Position numbers and translations under genes: made by a program
Notes under the pieces: model-generated
Database searches by the model: none
The model's input: only the letters and a program-made list of their open reading frames with translations
What the model was told of the DNA's origin: nothing
Assembly: GCA_023664455.1 (NCBI GenBank)
Contig: JAMPFM010000008.1
Location: 1 to 64,000 of the forward strand
Length of the DNA stretch: 64,000 nt
From: Blautia sp.
GTDB lineage: Bacteria; Bacillota; Clostridia; Lachnospirales; Lachnospiraceae
Direction of reading: 5' to 3'
Shown: piece by piece, positions 25,047 to 34,454 of the stretch
How the letters are laid out: each line of letters opens with the position of its first letter
How positions within the stretch are numbered: the first letter of the stretch is position 1

Positions 25047-26375
25047 TCAGAGTATCTTAAATTCTTCCGATACGACTTCATGGTCTATCAGGCTCTGTAA
25101 GGACTTTAAAATGCCCAGTTTCGCATGATGCCAGGTCAGACCGCCTTGAAAATAAACTGCATAGGGCGGCGCAATCGGTCCGTCCGCGCTCAGTTCTATG
25201 GAAGAGCCGGAAACAAACGCCCCCGCCGCCATAATCACCTGATTGTCATAGCCGGGCATATCCCAGGGTTCTGGCATGACATGACTGTCCACGGACGCCG
25301 CCGCCTGAATCCCCTGACAAAAGGCGATGACCCCTTGCGGTTTTCCAAATGTAACCGCCTGAATGATATCATGTCTGCTTTCCGTTCCGTCAGGAATCAC
25401 AGAAAACCCGATTTTCCCATAAAGATTGGCGGCAAATATAGCGCCTTTTAGCGCGCTTGCCGTGACAGACGGTGCAAGAAACAGCCCCTGATAAAAAGAG
25501 CTTAAAACGCCCAGTGAAGCGCCCACTTCTTTTCCAAGCCCCGGTGAGGTCAGCCGATAAGCGGCATTTTCCACACATTCTCTCCTGCCGGCGATATAAC
25601 CGCCGATGGGGGCAAGTCCGCCGCCGGGATTTTTGATTAAAGAGCCTACAACCATGTCAGCCCCCACTTCCCCCGGCTCTATCGTTTCCACAAATTCCCC
25701 ATAACAGTTATCTACCATGCAGAGTACGTCCGGTTTGATGCCCTTGATAAAAGCGATCAGTTCCCCGATTCTTTCCACCGACAAGGTAGGGCGCGTCTGA
25801 TAGCCTTTGGAGCGTTGAATGGTGACTAATTTCGTATTCGTATGGACTGCCTGCCGGATTGCCTCATAATCAAATCCGCCGTCCGACTTTAAATCCACCT
25901 GCCTGTAAGAGATGCCGTACTCCTTTAGCGACCCCTTAGAAGGGCGGATACCGATGACTTCCTCCAGCGTGTCGTAAGGCTTTCCCACCGGCGACAGCAA
26001 TTCATCCCCCGGACGCAGGTTACTCAGCAGCGCTAACGCCAGCGCATGTGTGCCGCAGGTAATCTGGGGACGCACCAGCGCATCTTCCGTGCAAAACACT
26101 TTGGCATAGACTTCCTCTAACGTATCCCTGCCCAAATCATTATAACCATAACCCGTGGTGCCGAGCAGACATGCCTCGCTGACCCTGCACTCCTGCATGG
26201 CACGGATGACTTTCAACTGATTGTACTCCGCAGTATCATCAATACGCCGGAAGCGTTCTTCCAACGACGCTAAAATTTCGTTGCCAAAAGCAAGCACTTT
26301 GGGGGATATCCCGAAAGCGCCGTATAGTTCTTCTATGGTATTTTTTCCCGTTATTTTCTGATGGTTATTGTTCAT
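25047..26375 (-). CDS. Methionine gamma-lyase-family PLP enzyme (YnbB-like)
   Basis: This is a 442-residue fold-type I PLP enzyme. The PLP lysine lies in GSLIKNPGGG (about residue 239), after the MVDNCYGEF block with the PLP-binding Asp. The YGYNDLGRDTLEEVYA and QITCGTHALALAL blocks match the family once called aluminium resistance protein and now methionine gamma-lyase-like (PF06838). The physiological substrate in Firmicutes is not well established. The gene overlaps the miaA end by 11 bases, a common miaA neighbour arrangement. Confidence 0.9.
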   Translation of the reverse strand: MNNNHQKITGKNTIEELYGAFGISPKVLAFGNEILASLEERFRRIDDTAEYNQLKVIRAMQECRVSEACLLGTTGYGYNDLGRDTLEEVYAKVFCTEDALVRPQITCGTHALALALLSNLRPGDELLSPVGKPYDTLEEVIGIRPSKGSLKEYGISYRQVDLKSDGGFDYEAIRQAVHTNTKLVTIQRSKGYQTRPTLSVERIGELIAFIKGIKPDVLCMVDNCYGEFVETIEPGEVGADMVVGSLIKNPGGGLAPIGGYIAGRRECVENAAYRLTSPGLGKEVGASLGVLSSFYQGLFLAPSVTASALKGAIFAANLYGKIGFSVIPDGTESRHDIIQAVTFGKPQGVIAFCQGIQAAASVDSHVMPEPWDMPGYDNQVIMAAGAFVSGSSIELSADGPIAPPYAVYFQGGLTWHHAKLGILKSLQSLIDHEVVSEEFKIL

Positions 26376-27378
26376 TTGATAGGATTCCTTTTTCTATTAA
26401 TATCTGTAACATATAGGCCAATATCCGCCCATCCTCACTGGAAGCTGCACAAGGGGCTGCTTTTTCTGGTATATCCTGCCCAGACTCCTGCCTGAAATTC
26501 TGTCTATCCACCCATAAAACATCTTTTTCCCGGCGAAACCAGGTAAGCTGCCGTTTGGCAAAATGCCTTGTATCTCTTTTGATACGGTAAATGGCATCCT
26601 CCAATGTACTATTTCCCTCCAGATACTCCAGAATCTCTTTATAACCAAGCCCCTGCATGGAAACCATGTCCCTCGTACAACCCATGTTTTTTAAACCCAT
26701 GACCTCTTCCACTAATCCGTCTTTTACCATTTCATCCACCCGCCTGTCGATTCTTTCATAGAGTCTGGCGCGTTCGTCTGTCAGGACGAAATAGGCGTAC
26801 TGATATGGGGAAGTTTTTTCCTGTTGCCTTTCATTGTGCTCCGAAATCGGCGTCCCGGTCTTCTCATAAAATTCGATTGCACGGATGACGCGTTTTATAT
26901 TATGCTCATGAATGATTTCGCAGGATTTCGGGTCTACGCTGCGAAGCCTCTCAAACAATGCATGGGTGCCTTCTTTACGCGCAAACGCTTCCAGCTCTTC
27001 CCGAAACGCCGTATCCTCTTTTGTCTCTGTAAAATCAATATCATATAATACAGACTGGATATAAAAGCCGGTTCCGCCCACTACTATCGGTATCCTGCCG
27101 GCTTTATCAATCCGGTCAAGCGCCTCTTTTGCCAGCGTCTGGAACTTCACGACATGAAATTCTTCCTCCGGTTCCAGAATATCAAGTAAATGGTGGGAAA
27201 TGCCTTCCATCTGCGCAGGGGTTATCTTCGCGGAGCCGATATCCATATGCCGGTATACCTGCATGGAATCCGCCGATATGATTTCCCCGCCGATTTCTTT
27301 GGCTAAGGCGATAGATAACGCGGATTTTCCTACCGCGGTAGGTCCCGCTATGATAATCAAAGGTTTCTTTTCACACAT
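26365..27378 (-). CDS. miaA: tRNA dimethylallyltransferase
   Basis: This 337-residue enzyme adds a dimethylallyl group to N6 of A37 in tRNAs that read UNN codons. The Walker A loop GPTAVGKSALS is at residues 11-21, the DSMQVYRHMDIGSAK block follows near 37, and VVGGTGFYIQS is typical. A C-terminal extension after about residue 295 is low in conservation. It is followed by the PLP enzyme and preceded by mutL two bases away. MiaB, which acts on the product of MiaA, is encoded on the other side of mutS. Confidence 0.96.
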   Translation of the reverse strand: MCEKKPLIIIAGPTAVGKSALSIALAKEIGGEIISADSMQVYRHMDIGSAKITPAQMEGISHHLLDILEPEEEFHVVKFQTLAKEALDRIDKAGRIPIVVGGTGFYIQSVLYDIDFTETKEDTAFREELEAFARKEGTHALFERLRSVDPKSCEIIHEHNIKRVIRAIEFYEKTGTPISEHNERQQEKTSPYQYAYFVLTDERARLYERIDRRVDEMVKDGLVEEVMGLKNMGCTRDMVSMQGLGYKEILEYLEGNSTLEDAIYRIKRDTRHFAKRQLTWFRREKDVLWVDRQNFRQESGQDIPEKAAPCAASSEDGRILAYMLQILIEKGILSNEQ

Positions 27379-27380
27379 AC

Positions 27381-29294
27381 TCAGACAATCCTTTTAAACT
27401 TCTTTTCCAGCTCATACTTACTCATGGTAATGATTGTGGGTCTCCCGTGCGGACAATTATAGGGATTATCCAGTGTCAGCAGCTCGTCGATTAACGCCTC
27501 TACTTCCTGTATGGACATGCAGTTATTCCCTTTTACCGCTGCTTTACAGGCAAGTGTGGCGATCCTCATACGAATACCGTCCGGCTCCCTGGACACATTT
27601 TCTTCCGCCAGCTCATCCAGTATCTGATAAAACAGTTCCGCCTCCTGATATCCATACAAATCAAGAGGCACGCTGCTGATGGCATAATCATTGCCGCCAA
27701 ACTCTTCCACCGCAAACCCCATCGATTCAAAATGCTCTTTATATTGCAGCAGACATGCTTTTTCCTTGCCATTTAAGGTAATTACGAGCGGCGGATTCAG
27801 ATTCTGGGAGGCAATATCATGCACGCGGTACTGTTTCATAAACCGCTCATATTTTACTTTTTCATGCGCCGCGTGCTGGTCCATAATCAGAAGCTTGTCC
27901 TGATAGGAAATCAGCCAGTAGGTTTCAAATAGCTGTCCGATGATTTGATAATGCTCCCTTGCTTTTTCCGATAGGAGTTTCTCATCGAATAACTCCAACT
28001 GTTCCGGTTTTGGGAGTGCTGGTTTCTGCGGAGTCGGCTTTTGAGGCATCGAGCCCGGATACTCTGGTTTTGGGAACGTCGGTTTCGAGGACGTCGGTTT
28101 TCCGGCGGATATTTCCTTTGCATCGTAGGTGGGCGTTTCCATATAACGCGGAAGCTCCCTTACCATATTCTGAGGGGCAGAGCGTTCTGCAGGTTCTGCC
28201 GCCGCCGCGATTCTTCTTGTCTCAAAAGGTTCCGGCGCTGTTTTGATGCTTTCTTTCACCGGCTTTTTTTCTGCAATGTCCTGACCCGGCGTTACTTCCG
28301 GTATCATTTCCTGTGCGCGCAGATATTGAAAAATAATATCCCGCACCATCTGATAAAAAAGCTGCTCCTCGGCAATCCGCACTTCCATCTTCGTCGGATG
28401 GACGTTGACGTCAATGCGCTTCGTATCGATGGTAAAATGCAGGATACAGAATGGAAATTTATGCTGCATCAGATATTCTTTATAGCCATCCTCAACCGCC
28501 TTGCTCAAAAGATTGCTCCTTATAAATCTGCCATTGATATAAAAAACCTCATAATTGCGGTTTGCCCGGTTAATAATCGGTTTTCCCAGGAAACCGTCAA
28601 TGGAAAAGCCTTCTTCTTCCACATGGATTTCGTTTAATTCCCTGACAATATCCTTCCCGTAAATCCTGTAAATAACCTCTTTTAAATCATCATTGCCGGA
28701 AGTATGGAATCTGCTCTGTTTATTGGCGATAAAATGAAAGGCTATCTGTGGATGGGACAGGGCAAGATGCTCCATCAAATCCGCCACGTAAGAGCCTTCC
28801 GTCTGCGGCTGTTTTAAAAATTTCTGACGTGGCAGGGTATTATAAAAAAGATTCCTGACAAGAATCGTCGTACCCTCCGGCGCGCCGATTTCTTCCATTT
28901 CCTTTTCCAGACCGCCCTCTATCAGATAACGGACGCCCGTCAAATCCTCTGGCGTCTTAGAAATTGCTTCCACCATAGAAACCGCTGCGATACTCGCCAA
29001 TGCCTCCCCGCGAAATCCTAGACTGACCAAGTCAGTCAAATCTTCTGCGGAAGTAATTTTACTTGTGGCATGGCGCAAAAAGGCATTTCTTATCTGGGAT
29101 TTCTCAATCCCGCTGCCATTGTCCATTACGCGGATTAAGGATTTCCCGCCGTCTTTGATTTCTACGGTGATCGCATTTGCGCCGGAATCTATGGCATTTT
29201 CTACCAACTCTTTCACGACGCTTGCCGGACGCTCCACCACTTCCCCGGCGGCAATTTTATCAATCGTCTGATGATCCAGAACGTTTATTTTCAT
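27381..29294 (-). CDS. mutL: DNA mismatch repair protein MutL (endonuclease type)
   Basis: This is a 637-residue protein. The GHKL ATPase motifs are VVERPASVVKELVENAIDSG (residues 19-38), DNGSGI and GFRGEALASI (93-102). The linker (about 330-430) is rich in Pro and Lys and includes an imperfect repeat. QLELF at 432-436 fits the sliding-clamp binding pattern. The C-terminal endonuclease motif DQHAAHEKVKYE is at 472-483, with further metal-site parts ACKAAVKG and CPHGRPT. It makes nicks for mismatch repair in species without MutH. It lies between mutS and miaA. Confidence 0.97.
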   Translation of the reverse strand: MKINVLDHQTIDKIAAGEVVERPASVVKELVENAIDSGANAITVEIKDGGKSLIRVMDNGSGIEKSQIRNAFLRHATSKITSAEDLTDLVSLGFRGEALASIAAVSMVEAISKTPEDLTGVRYLIEGGLEKEMEEIGAPEGTTILVRNLFYNTLPRQKFLKQPQTEGSYVADLMEHLALSHPQIAFHFIANKQSRFHTSGNDDLKEVIYRIYGKDIVRELNEIHVEEEGFSIDGFLGKPIINRANRNYEVFYINGRFIRSNLLSKAVEDGYKEYLMQHKFPFCILHFTIDTKRIDVNVHPTKMEVRIAEEQLFYQMVRDIIFQYLRAQEMIPEVTPGQDIAEKKPVKESIKTAPEPFETRRIAAAAEPAERSAPQNMVRELPRYMETPTYDAKEISAGKPTSSKPTFPKPEYPGSMPQKPTPQKPALPKPEQLELFDEKLLSEKAREHYQIIGQLFETYWLISYQDKLLIMDQHAAHEKVKYERFMKQYRVHDIASQNLNPPLVITLNGKEKACLLQYKEHFESMGFAVEEFGGNDYAISSVPLDLYGYQEAELFYQILDELAEENVSREPDGIRMRIATLACKAAVKGNNCMSIQEVEALIDELLTLDNPYNCPHGRPTIITMSKYELEKKFKRIV

Positions 29295-29315
29295 CGTTTG
29301 TCACGATTCCTTTCT

Positions 29316-31967
29316 TTATCCCTGCCATCTGTTTTTCAATTTATTCTGCAGACGGTACAGTGTATTCAGTGCGTCCACCGGCGTCAGGTTCTGGACGTCG
29401 ATTTCTTCTAATTCTTTCAAAATATCCTCGTCTTTTACCGTATCGAACAGGGAAATCTGCTCTAAGTCCACCTCATCATATTTGACGGGCTTTCCTTTTT
29501 CGTTCTTGACAGGAATCTCTATCTGCTGCACTTTTTCCGTGATATCATTTTCACTTAACTGCTCTACGATTTCTTTTGCCCTGTCGATTACCATATCCGG
29601 CACCCCGGCAAGTTTGGCAACCTGGATTCCATAGCTCTTATCGGCTCCGCCTTTGATAATCTTACGGAGAAAAACGATGTCGTCCCCTTTTTCCTTGACA
29701 GCGATACAGTAATTCGTCACATTGTCTATTTTACCCTCTAATTCCGTCAACTCATGATAGTGCGTGGCAAATAAGGTTTTCGCGCCCAGAAATTTCCGGT
29801 TGCTGATATGCTCTATCACCGCCCAGGCGATGCTTAACCCATCAAAAGTAGAGGTTCCGCGCCCGATTTCGTCTAAAACCAGCAGGCTGTTGGAAGTCGC
29901 GTTGCGCAGGATATTTGCGACCTCATTCATTTCCACCATGAACGTAGACTGCCCGCTCGCCAAATCATCCGACGCCCCCACCCTGGTAAAAATTCTATCC
30001 ACAATGCCGATATCCGCTTCCTCGGCGGGCACGAAAGCCCCTATCTGCGCCAACAAGACAATTAAGGCAGTCTGTCTCATATAAGTTGATTTTCCCGCCA
30101 TATTGGGACCGGTAATCACGGCGATACAGTGCTTTTTATTATCCAGATAGGCGTCGTTTGCGATGAACATGTCGTTCTGAATCATCTTTTCCACCACCGG
30201 ATGTCTGCCGCCCTTAATATGGATGACGCCCTTTTCATTGAGATTAGGTCTCACATAATGATTCCGCTCCGCCACATAGGAAAGGGACGCCAGCACATCC
30301 AGATTGGCAATTTTTCTTGCGGTCTGCTGGATTCTTTCAATCTGGGCGGCAATTTTTTCCCGGATTTCACAGAATAAATCATATTCTAGGGAAAAGAGCT
30401 TATCCTCCGCATTCAGAATCGTATCTTCCAGCTCTTTTAAGCGCGGCGTCGTATAACGCTCCGCATTGGCAAGCGTCTGTTTCCTGATATAATCCGCCGG
30501 AACCATGTTTTTATAGGAATTGGTCACTTCAAAGTAGTAACCGAAAACTTTATTGTATTTGATGCGGAGATTCTTAATACCCGTGCGCTCCCTATCCTCA
30601 TTTTCCAAAGCGACAATCCAGTTTTTCCCTTCCGTTTTGGCTTTTCTAAGCTCGTCCACAGTCTGATGAAAACCTTCCTTGATGATTCCGCCTTCTTTGA
30701 TGAGAATGGGCGGGTCTTCTATCACCGCTTCGTCAATCAAACGGAAAACATCTGATAAATCATCCATTTCTTCACTGATTTCTGTCAGTATCGAGGAATT
30801 TGCATCCTGTAAAACCGCCTTAATGGAAGGCAGCATCTCTAATGACCCACGGAATGCAATGAGATCTCTGGGATTTGCCGTGCGGTAACTGACCCTTCCA
30901 AGCAGTCTTTCCAAATCATAAATCGGACTCAGATACTCCCGCAGCTCATCCCTTAACATACTGTTCTGACACAATTCTTCCACGGCGTCCAGACGCTTCT
31001 CAATCTCTTCTTTATTTAAGAGTGGCTGTTCGATATATTTGCGCAGCAGTCTGCCGCCCATCGCTGTTTTCGTCTTATCCAAAACACCGATTAAAGAACC
31101 TTTTTTCTGTTTCTCACGCAAAGTTTCTAACAATTCCAAATTCCTTCTTGTAGCCCCATCCAGTACCATATATTTATTCGTCAGATACGGATAGAGATGG
31201 GTAAAATGCTCTAAGGAAGTCTTCTGCGTTTCATACAGATATTGCAGCAGCGCCCCGGAGGCAATCCATCCGGCGGCAAACTCCTCGATCCCCAGTCCCC
31301 CAAGGGAATTGACATGAAAATGCTTTAAAAGACAGCGACGACATAATTCCTCGTCAAAATAATGATTGGCAAGAGGATAAATCGTGACTCCCAGCCGGTA
31401 TTTCAAATCTTCCATATCGAGTCCGCTGACCATGAAAGCTTCATTACAGATAATCTCAGAAGGCGCGTACTTATTGATTTCATCCTGCAGCGTCCGCAGT
31501 TCTTCCACTTCCGTCAGATAGTAGTCCCCCGTCGTAACATCCGCTGCGGAAATGCCTATTTTCCCCGGAAAATAGGAAATGCACATAATATAGTTGTTTC
31601 TGGAATCCTCCATAGATTGAATACTCAGATTCGTACCGGGTGTGACGATTCTGATGACTTCCCGTTTGACAAGCCCTTTCGCTTCCTTGGGGTCTTCCAT
31701 CTGCTCGCAAATCGCAACCTTGTAACCTCTTGAGACCAGTTTATTCAGATAGCCGTCCACAGCATGATAGGGAATCCCGCACATGGGGGCGCGCTCATCT
31801 AACCCACAGCTTTTACCCGTCAGTGTAATTTCAAGCTCTCTGGCTGCGGTTTTTGCATCTTCAAAAAACATCTCGTAAAAATCACCGAGACGATAAAAAA
31901 GAATACAGTCCGGGTATTCTTTTTTTGTTTCCACATATTGCTGCATCATGGGAGTTAATTCTGCCAT
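29316..31967 (-). CDS. mutS: DNA mismatch recognition protein MutS
   Basis: This is an 883-residue protein. The mismatch-reading FYE motif is at residues 30-32 (GDFYEMF). The Walker A loop GPNMAGKST is at 620-628, and the Walker B LVLDEIGRGTS is near 696-706. A sliding-clamp binding motif QISLF is at 837-841 in the C-terminal tail. MutS binds base mismatches and recruits MutL, encoded just downstream on this strand. The mutL start follows the mutS stop by 21 bases. All catalytic features are intact. Confidence 0.98.
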   Translation of the reverse strand: MAELTPMMQQYVETKKEYPDCILFYRLGDFYEMFFEDAKTAARELEITLTGKSCGLDERAPMCGIPYHAVDGYLNKLVSRGYKVAICEQMEDPKEAKGLVKREVIRIVTPGTNLSIQSMEDSRNNYIMCISYFPGKIGISAADVTTGDYYLTEVEELRTLQDEINKYAPSEIICNEAFMVSGLDMEDLKYRLGVTIYPLANHYFDEELCRRCLLKHFHVNSLGGLGIEEFAAGWIASGALLQYLYETQKTSLEHFTHLYPYLTNKYMVLDGATRRNLELLETLREKQKKGSLIGVLDKTKTAMGGRLLRKYIEQPLLNKEEIEKRLDAVEELCQNSMLRDELREYLSPIYDLERLLGRVSYRTANPRDLIAFRGSLEMLPSIKAVLQDANSSILTEISEEMDDLSDVFRLIDEAVIEDPPILIKEGGIIKEGFHQTVDELRKAKTEGKNWIVALENEDRERTGIKNLRIKYNKVFGYYFEVTNSYKNMVPADYIRKQTLANAERYTTPRLKELEDTILNAEDKLFSLEYDLFCEIREKIAAQIERIQQTARKIANLDVLASLSYVAERNHYVRPNLNEKGVIHIKGGRHPVVEKMIQNDMFIANDAYLDNKKHCIAVITGPNMAGKSTYMRQTALIVLLAQIGAFVPAEEADIGIVDRIFTRVGASDDLASGQSTFMVEMNEVANILRNATSNSLLVLDEIGRGTSTFDGLSIAWAVIEHISNRKFLGAKTLFATHYHELTELEGKIDNVTNYCIAVKEKGDDIVFLRKIIKGGADKSYGIQVAKLAGVPDMVIDRAKEIVEQLSENDITEKVQQIEIPVKNEKGKPVKYDEVDLEQISLFDTVKDEDILKELEEIDVQNLTPVDALNTLYRLQNKLKNRWQG

Positions 31968-32048
31968 GTTTCTTACCGTCTTTCTTGTATTTTCTCGCTT
32001 TTCCTATCTGTACTTTTTTGTTGTATTTTCCTTTCTTTTACAACAAAA

Positions 32049-33515
32049 TCAGGGTAATACATGCCCCGTATAATAAAATCCGTGGCACTCATCCAAAGAC
32101 ACCATCTTTAGTGTTCCAATATCGGAAGCAGTTCCTGGAAAATGAACCAGCATATTATTAGAAAGCCGTCCTGTCACAAGGGATTCATCCTGCTCGTTTA
32201 TTTCCTCTACGAGCGCTTCCATTTTCCTGCCCTGTAATAAGAGCGCCCTTTCTTTCGCCGTATCCTGTACAACCTTTAACAATCTATCAAAATTTCTCTT
32301 GATTTCTTCTTCGGGAACAGGATTTTCCATTTCGGCCGCCTTCGTTCCGGTTCTCTTAGAATATAAAAAAGTAAAGGCGTTATCATATCCGGCTTTTCTC
32401 ACAACGTCGATGGTCTCATCTACATCTGCTGCCGTTTCCCCCGGAAATCCCACGATAATATCTGTCGTAATCGCAATATCCGGCATGGCGCTTTTGATTT
32501 TCTCTACCAAGGCAAGATAGCTTTCCTTCGTATAGTTTCTGTTCATTGCCTGCAAAATCCGGTTAGAGCCAGATTGCAGCGGCAAATGCAGATGGCGGCA
32601 TATTTTCTTAGAATCCTTCATCACGGTAATTAAGTCATCCGACAAATCCTTGGGGTGGGAAGTCATAAAACGGATTCTCTGAATACCGTCTATCTGCTCG
32701 ATTTCCTCTAAAAGTCTTGCAAACGTCATCGGATGTTTCAGATTTTTCCCATAAGAATTGACATTCTGTCCAAGCAGCATGATTTCTATCACGCCATCTG
32801 TGGCAAGCCGTCTGATTTCACTAAGGATTTCTTCTGGTTCCCGGCTGCGTTCGCGCCCTCTGACATAAGGCACGATACAGTAACTACAGAAATTATTGCA
32901 CCCAAACATAATATTAATACCCGATTTATACGGGTACTTACGGCTGACGGGAAGCTCCTCCACAATCTGGTCGGTTCCCTGCCAGATATCCACCATTATC
33001 TGATGCGACGCCGCTTCGTTTTCCAGCATTTCCACGAATAGCTGAGCAAATTTAAAAAGATTGTGAGTTCCGAAAATCAAATCCACAAAGCGATAACTTT
33101 TCTTTATTTTTTCGATAACAGTTGTTTCCTGCATCATGCAGCCGCACAGGGCAATCCTTAAATGTGGTTTCTTTTTCTTCATACTGCCCAGATAACCGAG
33201 CCGCCCGTAAACTCTCTGATTGGCATTATCCCTGACGGTGCAGGTATTATAAATGATAAAATCCGACTCTTCTTCCACGTCTGTCATTTCATACCCGATT
33301 CTCTGTAAAATCCCCGTAAGTTTCTCGGAATCCCTGGCGTTCATCTGACAGCCGAAGGTTACAACCGCCGCCTTTGGGGGACGTCCCAGCGTTTCTTTCA
33401 TGTTCTTAATATAGCTGCCGGCTTTTTCTATGTATGCATACTGTGTCTGTAGTTCATCCGACGCCTTCACTCCGGCTGTTGTACCTGCCCTATCAATCTC
33501 TATTTTCTCGCACAT
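32049..33515 (-). CDS. miaB: tRNA-2-methylthio-N6-dimethylallyladenosine synthase
   Basis: This is a 488-residue radical-SAM methylthiotransferase. The N-terminal UPF0004 domain has FGCQMNARDSE (about residue 54) and further Cys ligands for its auxiliary cluster. The radical-SAM signature CNNFCSYC (CxxxCxxC) lies near residue 205, followed by VPYVRGRERSR. A C-terminal TRAM-like segment is present (ALVEEINEQDESLVTGRLSNN). It adds a methylthio group at C2 of the isopentenylated A37 made by MiaA. The clustering miaB-mutS-mutL-miaA is a known Firmicutes arrangement. Confidence 0.95.
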   Translation of the reverse strand: MCEKIEIDRAGTTAGVKASDELQTQYAYIEKAGSYIKNMKETLGRPPKAAVVTFGCQMNARDSEKLTGILQRIGYEMTDVEEESDFIIYNTCTVRDNANQRVYGRLGYLGSMKKKKPHLRIALCGCMMQETTVIEKIKKSYRFVDLIFGTHNLFKFAQLFVEMLENEAASHQIMVDIWQGTDQIVEELPVSRKYPYKSGINIMFGCNNFCSYCIVPYVRGRERSREPEEILSEIRRLATDGVIEIMLLGQNVNSYGKNLKHPMTFARLLEEIEQIDGIQRIRFMTSHPKDLSDDLITVMKDSKKICRHLHLPLQSGSNRILQAMNRNYTKESYLALVEKIKSAMPDIAITTDIIVGFPGETAADVDETIDVVRKAGYDNAFTFLYSKRTGTKAAEMENPVPEEEIKRNFDRLLKVVQDTAKERALLLQGRKMEALVEEINEQDESLVTGRLSNNMLVHFPGTASDIGTLKMVSLDECHGFYYTGHVLP

Positions 33516-33541
33516 TCGCAGTATTCTGCCTTTCCCAATTC

Positions 33542-34402
33542 TTATATCTTTTTACAACATGCTACCGCCATAGCGCCAGGACCGATATGACAGGACACAC
33601 TAAGCGATAAGGGATCCATATGAATTTCAAAATCCGGAAACGCCTCTTCCACCTCTTTTTTATACTGCATCGCAGCGTCCAAATCATAAGTATACGCCAT
33701 TTCCAGCCAGATATTATCCGGTGTGGCGCCGCCGAAACGATTGTTCATATCGTTTCTGATCGCATTAATCATCAGGGTCTTTCCCTGGGATACTGTGCGC
33801 GCTTTGGCGAATGCGTCCAATTTTTCCCCCTGAATCTGTAAAACCGGCTTTAAGCGTAAAATCGTGCCGAGCGCGGCGGCGGCTGGCGTAATCCGTCCGC
33901 CTTTTTTCAGATAATATAAGGTATCTAACATAATATAGATACTGGAATTAAATTTGTCATTTTCCAGAAATTCCTTGATTTCCACGGCGCTTTTTCCACG
34001 CTCTACAAGCGTCAGCGCATCTATGACGGACTGTCTCTGGGTCACCGATATCCGCTGATTATTCACAACCTGCACCCTGCCTTCGTAATCCCCAGAAAGC
34101 ATGATGGCGCTCTGGCAGGAACCGCTTAATCCGCTGGACATCGGGATATGCACGATTTCGTCATAATCCTGCAGCAATCCATCCCAAAGATTCAGGACGG
34201 ATTCAGGCGTAGGCTGGCTTGTTACCACTGACGCGCCGGCTGCAAGTTTCTCATAAAATTCCACCTGCGTTAACGTAATATCCTCATAATAAGTCTCATC
34301 CTCAATCATAAAAGGCATCGGTAAGACCGAAATCCCCATCTCTTTCGCCTGTGCCTGTGTAATTCCGCTGTTGCTATCTGTAACAATTGCAATTTTCGAC
34401 AT
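33542..34402 (-). CDS. DegV family fatty-acid binding protein
   Basis: This is a 286-residue protein read from the ATG at 34402. It opens KIAIVTDSNSGITQAQAKEMGI, the standard DegV phosphate-handling start. It includes TSQPTPESVLNLWDGLL and the SSGLSGSC motif (about residue 92), which holds the fatty acid carboxylate. FakB-type members bring fatty acids to the kinase FakA. A FakA-like gene is present at 36563-38260, with recG between, so this protein could be its partner; that pairing is inference. Confidence 0.9.
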   Translation of the reverse strand: MSKIAIVTDSNSGITQAQAKEMGISVLPMPFMIEDETYYEDITLTQVEFYEKLAAGASVVTSQPTPESVLNLWDGLLQDYDEIVHIPMSSGLSGSCQSAIMLSGDYEGRVQVVNNQRISVTQRQSVIDALTLVERGKSAVEIKEFLENDKFNSSIYIMLDTLYYLKKGGRITPAAAALGTILRLKPVLQIQGEKLDAFAKARTVSQGKTLMINAIRNDMNNRFGGATPDNIWLEMAYTYDLDAAMQYKKEVEEAFPDFEIHMDPLSLSVSCHIGPGAMAVACCKKI

Positions 34403-34454
34403 AATCTTAATCTTCCTCCATAACAATCTCTTTTTGCCTTATTTCAGTTTACGT

